A stretch of 64,000 bases of DNA from Nemania diffusa (taxonomy: Eukaryota > Ascomycota > Sordariomycetes > Xylariales > Xylariaceae), in contig JBBPUQ010000009.1 of assembly GCA_038501195.1 (NCBI GenBank), forward strand, positions 806,001 to 870,000, in the 5' to 3' direction. Below the pieces are notes generated by a model. It was not told the DNA's origin. It saw only the letters and a list, made by a program, of their open reading frames with translations, and did not search any database. This document shows positions 12,368-21,352 of this stretch, one piece after another. Made by a program: the position numbers and the translations under genes. Within the stretch, counting starts at the first letter, position 1. Each line of letters begins with the position of its first letter.

Positions 12368-12664
12368 TGTAATGGAGAATAATATACGGCGAATATGCAG
12401 AGTGGCTATTATATGGCTGAATGTAAGGCGTAGGTTGAATAATATGAGAAGAGTATGGCAATAATTTTAGAACGAGAATGTTGGATGAACAGAGATGAAG
12501 CGGTGCTTGGTGTATACAGTCCGTCGCTAGATTTAACTGTATACCAATGGGAAAGTGGGGTGCCAATGGATTAAATGGAAGACAAGACCCCTTGAGAGGA
12601 TTATGGCTGATAACATGCAACAGGAGTAGCGTGCGGATCCCTATTCTATCGGTACTATTTGTTA

Positions 12665-12692
12665 TTCCGGAAATCAGGATAAGTCGTTCCGG
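12665..12692. promoter_or_regulatory. TTCCGGAA / TTCCGG element in divergent promoter
   Basis: Between the HxxHC protein (start 12367, minus) and the precursor (start 12945, plus) lies a TTCCGGAA palindrome at 12665-12672 and a second TTCCGG at 12687-12692. Paired CGG/CCG triplets are typical Zn2Cys6 operator parts. This is the best candidate regulator site for the cluster; binding is not shown. Confidence 0.4.
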
Positions 12693-12784
12693 TGAGCCTG
12701 ATGACGGATCTTGCTATTAGAGCATGGGGTTTTGGCTAGTGCTGTATTTAGATAGCTGTAGTATTGATCACGTCTTCGAAGTAG

Positions 12785-12790
12785 TATAAA
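12785..12790 (+). promoter_or_regulatory. TATA box of the precursor gene
   Basis: TATAAA lies 155 bases before the precursor ATG, followed by a pyrimidine-rich leader. The position suits a strongly expressed small secreted protein. Confidence 0.45.
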
Positions 12791-12944
12791 ATATCATTCT
12801 CCCCCGAGACTTATGACTAGAAACATCGTACAGAGCATCCAACATCTTCACTATATGTCTTGTACTTTTTAACCCACTCTAAGTTGACTCATTAACTCTT
12901 TTACTTCAATTTTATCCACCGAGGTATCCAAATCGAAAGCCAAA

Positions 12945-13416
12945 ATGAAGACTTCATTTGCCTTGACTTTCTTGTCTCTTATGACAGCTGCTTTCGCTGC
13001 GCCAGTTGTTCACCAAGGTATGACTATTCAGATTTTCCTTTATTTTCACGAATATTAATATTGCTATAGCTTCAACAGAATTAGCAGCTCGCCAGTACCA
13101 GCTTGTTGTTAGCGTCCATGACATTGAAGAGCCAGCGCCAACCGAGAAGCGCGACATAATCAGCTCCCAGGCTCTCGCCGAGCGTCAATATCAACTGGTC
13201 GTTAGCGTTCATGATATCGAGGAGCCCGCACCTGAATCCAAGCGAGCGGTGGAAAGCTCATCTACTCTCGCCGAGCGCCAATACCAGCTCGTTGTTAGTG
13301 TTCATGATATTGAGGAACCCGCGCCAGAGTCAAAGGTGAAGCGAGCGCTAGAAGAGCGCCAGTATCAGCTGGTCGTCAGTGTCCACGATATTGAGGAGCC
13401 AGCTCCTACTGAGTAA
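12945..13416 (+). CDS. dikaritin-type RiPP precursor, four-repeat Kex2 peptide
   Basis: Two exons, 12945-13017 and 13070-13416, give 139 residues. Exon 1 encodes almost only a signal peptide (MKTSFALTFLSLMTAAFA, cut likely after residue 18). Exon 2 holds four exact copies of a 17-residue core, RQYQLVVSVHDIEEPAP, at residues 32-48, 63-79, 94-110 and 121-137. Lys-Arg Kex2 sites follow the first three copies (51-52, 82-83, 115-116); the last copy ends with Thr-Glu and the stop. Spacers are short and variable (LAA, LAE, LAE, LEE before the Arg). This is the architecture of ustiloxin/phomopsin-type (dikaritin) precursors, and the neighbours include a DUF3328 oxidase and two other HxxHC proteins. 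The core matches no peptide I know. The single Tyr per core is the usual site of ether crosslinks in this class. The product structure is unknown. Confidence 0.85.
13090..13407 (+). repeat. four in-frame core repeats of the precursor
   Basis: Core units lie at 13090-13140, 13183-13233, 13276-13326 and 13357-13407, each 51 bases. The protein is identical in all four, while every one of the 17 codons has at least one synonymous difference among the copies. The spacing is 93, 93 and 81 bases. The spacers between cores vary in residues and length, unlike the cores. Confidence 0.9.
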
Positions 13417-14818
13417 AGAAAATCAAATCATATGAGTTGGGAAGCAATAGTAGGGACTCATTATCTACATCAACCACTTGGCAAACATGGCGAAATATTG
13501 TAGATCATGTACTTAGGCTCGCCAGTGCGACATATACGATAGATAGTTTAGAGTTCAAGATGACCGTTACGGAACAGTCTATGATTGAATACATCCCATT
13601 TATTTATTCTTGAATTGCATAAATTAGGTTGCCGCTATATTTATTAGGAACTCCCTTGGATATAAATTTCGAGTCCTTTTTGCTGTCATGTCCCCTTTTT
13701 CTTATTCTGCTGTTGTCTGCTTGGACAGTTAGATTTACTAGCCTTCTATCTTTGTCCACTATACCAATTCTATTACAATTAATGCCTCAGAGCTAGATTA
13801 ATTAGAGCTTTAGCCTTTTTTTCTGCCGTCGACTTCCAAACAGAAGATAATGCAATACTATCGTTGTCGTTGTAATATTAGTCATGAAGTGTCATCCCCC
13901 GCATAGCCCAGCCCAGCCCCGCATATCATGCAGATGCAGCCCAGGGTTTGACATGATGTACCCACTCGCATGCGTCTATATTCCATGCATATTCTGTACC
14001 TAGGTATTGATAAGAGAACCTACATAGTACCTACCGCACATCTCTCCGACGCCATCCGGGGATTAAGAGCTAACAGCCAAGCATCGTATAATACCTATAC
14101 GTAGAAGTACGATGTGCTGTAGGATTCCGTTAGTGGGGTTCTTATTCGGGTAAAGATGCGAACCAGGCGTAGTGTTCTTTTTTTTGGCTCTCCGCAAGTA
14201 AAGAGCCGCCGAAGCCATGAACATGACACAAGTGAGATACCATATAGAAACTACACTACATTCAGGAAGTTCTTAGTTAGTCTGACTCCTTTAATGATGA
14301 CTGCAGAAGGATTACCTATCTTCGGATAATAAACATTAGGATGCTCTACCATATCAAACTAAAAGTACCGGGTAATTCAATCTACCTCTTAATTGGAAGA
14401 GACAACTTGACCGCTCCTCATCCGATTTGTCTAGCCTAATATTTAGTTTACGTAGGGGTACTTAGCTAACTACGCGTCCATTGTTACGCCTGTTTAGCCC
14501 CTGTTTATCTACATAAGCATTGGAGGAAAGGCGTTCTTGCGTAAGTAGGTACTTTTCCAAGAAGGATTGTCGGTAAACATTTTTGTGCAGTGCCCAGTAG
14601 GGACCAGGATTAATACCTCTAGGAGATATCAACAGACTAGGAGATTTTTTCTTCACCGCATTCTCTTCTTGGCTCGGCGGCGTGTCTTGTGATAGTCACT
14701 TTGGAATTTCTCACAAGACTGCTCAGCTGGTCGCCTTCTACTCACCCGAGTATCACCTTGATAACTTAACTCTACGCTCATGAACGCAGATCTAGAGATA
14801 GTCGCTTGATACACTATC
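13417..14818. other. intergenic in the RiPP cluster
   Basis: No gene was found. It holds the precursor 3' end, the UstYa promoter and one copy of a diverged 59 base repeat (13729-13787). Small frames on the minus strand near 14462-14838 show no family features. Confidence 0.5.
13729..13787 (+). repeat. diverged dispersed repeat, copy A
   Basis: This 59 base segment, beginning TTAGATTTACTAGC, matches 17900-17958 at 51 of 59 positions with no gap; seven of the eight differences are transitions. It may be a remnant of a RIP-mutated mobile element lying within the cluster. Confidence 0.6.
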
Positions 14819-15864
14819 ATGTCGTACCCTCTAGACAAGTCTTCTGATGAGGAGTTTCAAGATGAAGGATTATCCTCAGATGCGCGTTTGCTTCGCAAGA
14901 ACGATGTGGAAAACTATCCAGCAGCAAAAATCTGGAAAAAGAAATCCTGGATCTTACCTTTACTCTTTCATACCGCTATCATCGCAACATACACACTATT
15001 CTTCCTTTTCACCCTTTGGAACTTCAAATTCGACTCTAAATGTCGACTACCGGATAGCATTGAATGTGAGAATTTCCTCCCTTTTGAAAATACTGATAGC
15101 TAATTTTGTAGCATCCGCAACTTCATCAATAGAATACGGAACTCGTGTGTTTGATGAAATTGATGATCTCGATGACTACTTTGGAAAGCCGACACCCGAA
15201 TTGGACGCAAGATGGAGAGATCTCTTGAAATGTAAGCATGCCACTTATCATCCTCAATATTGCGATATTGAAATGCTCACTCATCAAAAGATCAATGGTT
15301 ACAGATTCCTGAGTCAGACATGAAAAGACTAGGCCGGCTGGAGGAAGGGATTAAGCTTCCAGATGACGGCTACTTCGCTACGTTAGCTGTGTTTCACGAT
15401 CTCCATTGCTTGGTAAGGGAAATTCTTTATGACATAATACATCGCCTGCTGCAATTTGCTGACAGACATTAGCGGCGCATCCACCACGTATTTCATAGAG
15501 ATCATTATTTCCCAAATATGACTGCAGAAGAGCGATTCCTAGACAGTCGCCATGCAGGTAAGCTCTTTAACAGCCCATAACTAGGTATAGCTAACACATG
15601 GAAGCACATTGTCTTGACAGCCTGCGCCAGAGCGTTCAGTGCGCCGGCGATGTCTCTTTATTGACTATGCGTTGGGGGACGCACACGCGGGAGCCTCTGG
15701 CTAATTTCACGGGTCGACATGAATGTGTCAACTGGGATCACATTCAGGACTGGGCTCACGATCATGTGTATGATGTCATGGCGCCCGGTGTTCTTGTTCA
15801 TCCTGTGTTAGGGCCATCGTACCCAAATGGAAAACCTGGGCTGGGAGTCGGCAGGGACTCCTAA
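14819..15864 (+). CDS. UstYa-type oxidase (DUF3328), peptide cyclase candidate
   Basis: Five exons, 14819-15065, 15112-15231, 15291-15412, 15473-15557 and 15605-15864, give about 277 residues with all phases matching. A cytosolic head is followed by one membrane helix (about 45-66: WILPLLFHTAIIATYTLFFL). The DUF3328 domain then shows EYGTRVFDE, FGKPTPELDARWRDLL, GYFATLAVFHDLHCLRRI with HDLHC at 158-162, and HAAHCLDSLRQSVQCAGD with HAAHC at 190-194; the last motif is split by intron 4. A C-terminal HECVNWDHIQDWA block completes the family pattern. UstYa proteins are copper-type oxidases that form ether and carbon links in dikaritin peptides. With the repeat precursor 1.4 kb upstream this is the clearest tailoring enzyme of the cluster. 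The gene looks intact. Confidence 0.87.
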
Positions 15865-16804
15865 TGTTAAAATTGTATAGCATACGAGAGTCACTAAGTG
15901 TATTATTGCTTAAATTAATATCATCGTCATTTATTTACTACCTACCTCATCCAACATTATGCAATAAAAGCAGTCTTAATCTTCAAGATAGTCATGTAGT
16001 AAAGACAGCCTTAACCTCATAACATACTTATTATAAAACCTAAAATTATACTATATTTACCTATTTGCCTTATAGCAAAGATTTGTACTGAAACTCATTA
16101 GTTTAAGCCAGGTTTGCCTACATATGTGACATCGGTATACGGAGCCAAGTAATTACTAGCTAGGATTAGGAACCTATACCCCTGTTCAAATCTGCCTCAA
16201 AAGGATTATTGCCGAGCACTCCCGGAAGTCTAGCATAAGCGCGGGCTTGCGGCACAGGGTACACGCTATCCATGTTGAGTAAGTAGCTTATACCAAAATC
16301 TCACCCTTGCTGCCTTATCAGTGCAGCGCCTAGCGAATTAGTGAAACATAGCAATACTTAGATCGCATAGCAAGACTATAGGATCCTTAAAGTCCACCAA
16401 TACGGCTTCAGAATCCCCTGAGATGATGCCTTAACGGCTAGGGAATAGTCTTGAGAAAATGGTTCTAGGCAAAACTATCAGATGATTAGTAAATCACCTT
16501 AGCTTGATGCAACTACTAGGATTGCAAATCAAAATGGCATGTTGTCAGGCTATTAGAGCTGTCCTATGATCCGGTGTTAAGTTAATGAGCTATATGGCAG
16601 TTTTAAACTGAAGCATTAGTTACGGTTTTCATGGTAGACCCATGGCAGATCCATGGCATTTCGGATAGCTATTTACATGGGCTCTAGCTAAACCGTATAC
16701 CTGTTGGCGATCACTCTCTTGCCTTATACGCTTCAAAAGCCAACGCGGATGCTATCTGCGTTTCTATCGTTATTCTTTGATCCCATTCTAAATTTCCAGT
16801 CACG
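15865..16804. other. intergenic
   Basis: About 940 bases, AT-leaning, with no recognisable gene, repeat or RNA. It holds the promoter of the following HxxHC gene. Confidence 0.5.
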
Positions 16805-17573
16805 ATGCACTTCTTTGCTAAAATTCGTGTTCCCGAAGTAAAATATCATAGCCTTCGTCTTTCGGAGGAGGATTCCCTTGCCGCAGATGATAAGTATCTT
16901 CTCCAGGAGCATCAATCACGGATGCGCTCGTATCTTTCACGCTGGCACCTCGCTATTATTCATATAGCTCTAGCAGCACTCGCCGTCACATCCATCACTA
17001 TATCAATATTGTATCTACGGCTGCTACACCAATATGCCCCTCGGCCACAACTTACATGCGGGACGTCAGTCGCAGAAGCACGGAAAGCTGGTTGCTCTTT
17101 TGACCGGCTGACCAAAGCTTGGCTTCCGGCCGAGTGTCCACGCTACTACGAAGATGAATACATTCAATTTCCTGCCACATTGAATATGGTCAACATGACG
17201 GGCTGGCATTATTGGGAAGACCGTACCACCGCGAAAGAAATCACCGACCAGGAAATGTCCTTGTTCGCTGAAACAAGACCGCTGGGCGATATGTCATGGG
17301 TGTCGACTAATAGAATGCATCTAGCACAGTACGGTTTCTTCATTTTTCTGAATTACCTCTTCACGAGCAGTTGCTAACTACATTTTGTTCAGTTGCGCGT
17401 TTGTCCTCATGAGACGTGCGGATATTGAGGAAGCTGGTGAAAGGATGGATGCTACTACCGAATTTATTCCGCATATGAAGCACTGCCTACAGATGTTACT
17501 TAATGCAGCCATGAAGGCCCCAGGCATTGATAAACCCCTGGCTGAAGGGCAGGTTGGATTTGGAGCTTGTTAG
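16805..17573 (+). CDS. UstYa-like HxxHC membrane protein (CGxxxAEARxxGC family), copy 2
   Basis: Two exons, 16805-17328 and 17393-17573, give 234 residues. One membrane helix (about 48-74) is followed by CGTSVAEARKAGC (85-97), SFDRLTKAWLPAEC, and two HxxHC motifs, HLAHC (172-176) and HMKHC (202-206). The first motif exists only after splicing: the intron (GTACGG donor, TGCTAAC branch point, TTCAG acceptor) splits the second His codon. The family is that of the gene at 11642, with the same order of features, but the two are clearly diverged. Probable role by inference: second oxidase or partner in core peptide modification. No other function is known to me for this family. Confidence 0.75.
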
Positions 17574-18309
17574 AGCTTGGGAGCTATGTACCTAAAACAC
17601 TACAACAGAGCAGTCTTAAACATAATGTTCTCGAGCATTGGGTATCATGACTAAGGATCGCGTTCAAAGTATGTTGGTCAACAGTAGAACATGTCGATTA
17701 GCAAATTACAATAGATCGAGTTGCTAAACATAAACAGACCTGAAATGTAAGCAGCTCTTACTTTGGTCTAATTAGCAATCAGAGTTCCCGTATAATACTA
17801 GTTCTACATTGGCGAAACCATCAAATTCAGCTGCGAGCCTAGTTTGTTATCTTGTCCAATTTCTCCTATTCTATTGTTATGGGTTTAGACAAGTTAAAAT
17901 TAGATTTACTAGCTTTCTATCTTCGTCTACTCTACCGGTTCTATTATAATTAATACCTATATACAACCAATCGCGAGTCAAGACACTCTGCGTTGGTAAC
18001 TTCATCACCTGTCACATCCCCTTGAGGAAAGAGAGAGGATTCACAGCATATAGTAGGGATCTGCAGTTAGATAGGTAGGGAGTTTGCGCACTAGGGCTCT
18101 GTCATCCTGAAGTTGCATCCCTACATCTGAGGTCTCGGTATCGTCAACAACAGGTATTGTTGCGTGCCTGAGTATATCAGGGGCTTTTAGTGACTATCCT
18201 TTTCCCACACAGCCTGGCCCTCAGAATTCTCCTGCTAAGGGAATAGCACTTGCTGCCTTGAGAAAATGGAAACTGGTGTCCTACAACTGATAGAATCTTT
18301 CCACTTGAG
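17574..18309. other. intergenic with repeat copy B
   Basis: No gene recognised. It contains copy B of the 59 base repeat. The lost N-terminal part of the MFS transporter would be expected at the right end, but nothing of it can be read. Confidence 0.5.
17900..17958 (+). repeat. diverged dispersed repeat, copy B
   Basis: Partner of 13729-13787, same orientation, 51 of 59 positions equal. The two copies bracket the UstYa gene and the second HxxHC gene. Confidence 0.6.
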
Positions 18310-19017
18310 CTTGCAGGCACATGGCACATGGTACTGTTATTTTGCTGGTCGTCCCTCGCCATCGCCAGCGATACTGTCACCATCTACTCTCTTCCCCTTC
18401 TCTATCAATTCTCCTTCAACGATTCTCTACTGCCTGCCGCCCTTTGGACGCTACCCTTCATCGCAGCCCTTCTCGTCAGTGGAGGCCCACTTAGTCCTCT
18501 CTTTCCAAAATTTTCCATCTACAATGTTTGGTTCCTGGGGGCCGGTGTTTTAATGTTAGTGAGCGGCGGGTTGATGTCCTCGATCGATTACGGTACCTCT
18601 CGTGCAGCGATAACCGGGTATGCCGTTATCCAAGGAGTGAGTTGCGGGCCTATCGTCTAATTACCATTCACAGTTGGTCAAGCTAAAGTCCCTCGGTCTA
18701 AATTAGGCCAAGTGACGGCATTCCTCACTTGTTCTTAGATGGCTGGCCTGGTGTTGGCTCTAGGAATCGCGACTGCAGTGTTCCTTAACCGGGCGACCGA
18801 GGAGATTCTCCCTGACTACCCACGATCGCTAATCCAGGCTGCGACAAGCCGGGTTGGTTCGTCGGTTTTTAACAGTTTGGACCCCAACACTCGCCGCGAA
18901 GTCTCTGGGATTGTAGCTCGAAATGTTAGCAAGGTGTTTTATCTCAATCTTGCAGGCGCTGCTCTAGGGTTCTTCACAGCGACCTTCATGGAATGGGAAA
19001 GGCCAGCGCTAGAGTGA
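18310..19017 (+). pseudogene. MFS exporter remnant (DHA2-type C-terminal part)
   Basis: Two readable pieces remain. The first (about 18316-18633) has helices of the late MFS core: YSLPLLYQFSFNDSLLPAAL, LPFIAALLVSGGPLSPLF, FLGAGVLMLVSGGLMSSIDY and GYAVIQG. The second (about 18739-19017) reads LVLALGIATAVFLNRA, a linker and a last helix NVSKVFYLNLAGAALGFFTA ending in MEWERPALE and a stop. A GTGAGT donor and TTAG acceptor could join them. The first 8-9 helices are absent, and the usual QTPxxAVQ...FFxxLG segment between the pieces is missing. A working DHA2 transporter has about 500-560 residues; fewer than 220 remain. It was probably the exporter of the peptide cluster. A short functional protein cannot be excluded. 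Confidence 0.6.
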
Positions 19018-19941
19018 ATGAAGAACAAACCAATTTCTAGCACATGGGGCTATTAGAAGGATCCATACGGTAGAAGAGTTTAATGTAAACAAGTTCTATA
19101 AACGGTTGCAATAGAGGCAGTGCTCCCGATAAGCAAAACAAGTCAAAATAACGCGTTTGCTTTGTTTTGTTTTATTTGATGGCAGAAAAACTCTTATTTA
19201 GTAGACCATTAGCCATGGCAACGATAGACCTATCAGATCTGAGTTGTGACACTGCGCCAAAAGAGTTGGCGTACAAGGTGTTAGGCGTGTGCAACCACCG
19301 GTTTCTACACTATTTCAATGTTTGTGGCTGCGCTCTTGAGCTCGATCTAATCTCTCCATCTAATGTCTCAATTTCTGCCGGGGCTTGTTGACTATAGATT
19401 TGTTATTGTTACACGACAAAAGCCACAATATAGGCCTAACTGAGGCCGCTGAGGCTGTAAGCAATATTACTGTTTAAGGACGAAAGGTACGAGAAATTTG
19501 AGCGGTCGCCTGAGAAAAACTATCCTGGAATGACTACACTGTTTACATATAAACGAAGCAATGATATGTTAAATAAGATGAAAAACAAACTAATAAATGG
19601 CAACGCGATGTTGTAAACTATGATGTTACCCACCCTTCAGTACTACGTTGCTACCTTCCCTGGCGTTCTAACATTCCTTGTGTATATCTCAAAGCCCCTG
19701 GAAGAACATATCAGTTTTTTTTCTCATCGCTTATCTTGCTTCTTGGAAGCTATCTATCATATGGGCCCTTAGCCCTGAATATTTGCCTATAAAAGCTAAC
19801 CTCCCACCTTTCTATCTTCCTTCATCTCATCCATCCACCAGTCCACCTCAGAAATCCCTTTAAGTGACAACATACACAAATCTTTTATATCACCGCTCTA
19901 GTAAACATTATTCAGTCACAGGCAACTATTTTAGTTACGAG
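19018..19941. other. intergenic, TerD promoter
   Basis: No gene recognised. A TATAAAA box (19788-19794) and a pyrimidine-rich leader precede the TerD gene. Confidence 0.5.
19788..19794 (+). promoter_or_regulatory. TATA box of the TerD gene
   Basis: TATAAAA 154 bases upstream of the TerD ATG, followed by a C/T-rich leader with CATCTCATCCATCCACC, a common fungal core promoter layout. Confidence 0.45.
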
Positions 19942-20538
19942 ATGTCTCATATCCTTCAGAATGGAGAAGCCATCAACCTCAGCAAGGGCCTCACAAATCT
20001 CACCGTTGGTGTAGGGTGGGACCCCATCGAGCAGGCGCCCTCCACCGAACCGCTCGACCTGGATGTATACGCTATTCTCATGGCAGACAAGGGCTCGGAG
20101 AACGAGATGGTTAACTATGCCGCAAAGCAAAGCAAGTGTGGATCTATTCGTCTTTCCAAGGATAACATTACCGGCGAGGGAGATGGTGACGATGAACAAC
20201 TCTGGTTTACCCTGAACACAGTGGCGGAAAATATAAAAGAGGTGGATATCTGGATCGTGATTTACAAAGCCAAATCTCGTGGCCAAAGCTTCAGTAAGGT
20301 CAAGGAAGCACACTGTCGGTTGTTCCAGGGAATCGATGGCAAAGAAGAGGAAAACGGACACCTTGCGAGCTTCGACATATCTGGTGGAGACAGCAATGTT
20401 CAGAGCATACATGTTGCAACCCTGTTCCGCCAGGGAGAAAGCTGGAGTTTCCGCCGTGTAGAGGAGGGATACGAATTGGATCATGAAGGAGTACCAGAGC
20501 TATACAAGCTACCGTCAGCAGAGAAGGTCACAAAGTGA
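19942..20538 (+). CDS. TerD-family (tellurium/stress) protein
   Basis: An intronless frame of 198 residues. The whole length fits a single TerD domain: GEAINLSKGLTNLTVGVGWD near the N-terminus, LDLDVYAILM, the calcium-site segment DNITGEGDGDDEQLWFTL, an EVDIWIVIYKAKSRGQSFSKV segment like the bacterial IHxAxxRxQNFGxV, FDISGGDSNVQSIHVATLFRQ and WSFRRVEEGYELD. In bacteria TerD binds calcium and takes part in tellurite, phage and oxidative stress responses. The start ATG at 19942 is the first in the frame that fits the domain; upstream codons of the open frame show no similarity. TerD is mainly bacterial, so an old transfer into fungi is likely. A link to the peptide cluster next door is unproven. 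Confidence 0.85.
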   Translation: MSHILQNGEAINLSKGLTNLTVGVGWDPIEQAPSTEPLDLDVYAILMADKGSENEMVNYAAKQSKCGSIRLSKDNITGEGDGDDEQLWFTLNTVAENIKEVDIWIVIYKAKSRGQSFSKVKEAHCRLFQGIDGKEEENGHLASFDISGGDSNVQSIHVATLFRQGESWSFRRVEEGYELDHEGVPELYKLPSAEKVTK

Positions 20539-21352
20539 ATAGAAGTCCACCAGCTTATAGGGGCTGGTTACTTTATCACCTGACACATACTTACTCGCCC
20601 TATTCGCTAAGTACCTACCTAGGTAAAGTGGTAGGTACAGGGGCCCTACTACTCAATCTTTGCTGAGCTACTCCGACCCAACAGCCTTTCTTTTATGTGG
20701 CCACATTTAGTAGTGCCCGTCCATTATTTATGGTTTAGCTTCAGATCTACAGTTCTGGTTGCATTCGCTCATTATTCACAATACAATTTCAACAGCAACA
20801 TACATCTTGAGACAGCTCTTTAAAATGATTGTGACTTGTTGTATAGAAACGGAACAGGTGAAAAGTACATAACGGGCGCGAGGAATTTAGCGAGGGTTAC
20901 CTGCTGTTTAATACAGTTCTAGGAAGTGCTTATACATAATCCGGTTCTAGCTTTCGCGCGGGGCAACTTACCCGCGAGCCTTCTGTTTTCAATACAACAA
21001 CTTTTTCCACTTGGTTGGTCTAGAAGTCAGTAGCCAATCCCTCTTCAGCCGTTTCACTTCGCCAAAACATTCCCGCGACACATTATCTCAGTATTCTGGT
21101 ATCCAGTCTCTACAGTCAATCTACATACATACAACTTTGAAAGACCTTGATGCATCCGTCTCTCGGCAGCCAGTTGAATGGGCCAAGTTGAGCACTAATA
21201 GTACAAAACGCATCTTGTATGATGAGCGGCTAAGTTTGGAAGGCGCGAACCGATTGCCCCCATCCAAGCCCATTGGAGCTCTCGCTCACGACACTCCTTC
21301 AAGTTGGAATCGGCAGCGCAACACGGCTTTTGAGGTTGAACCGTTCCGGACA
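20539..21352. other. intergenic and possible 5' part of the next gene
   Basis: The frame of the next gene is open back to about 21011 but has no ATG before 21353, so this is either leader or holds an unrecognised upstream exon. Nothing else was seen. Confidence 0.4.

Noticed and set aside
13090..13407. Regular spaced repeats resembling a CRISPR array
   Set aside because: The repeats are in-frame coding units with synonymous differences inside a spliced secreted protein gene of a fungus.
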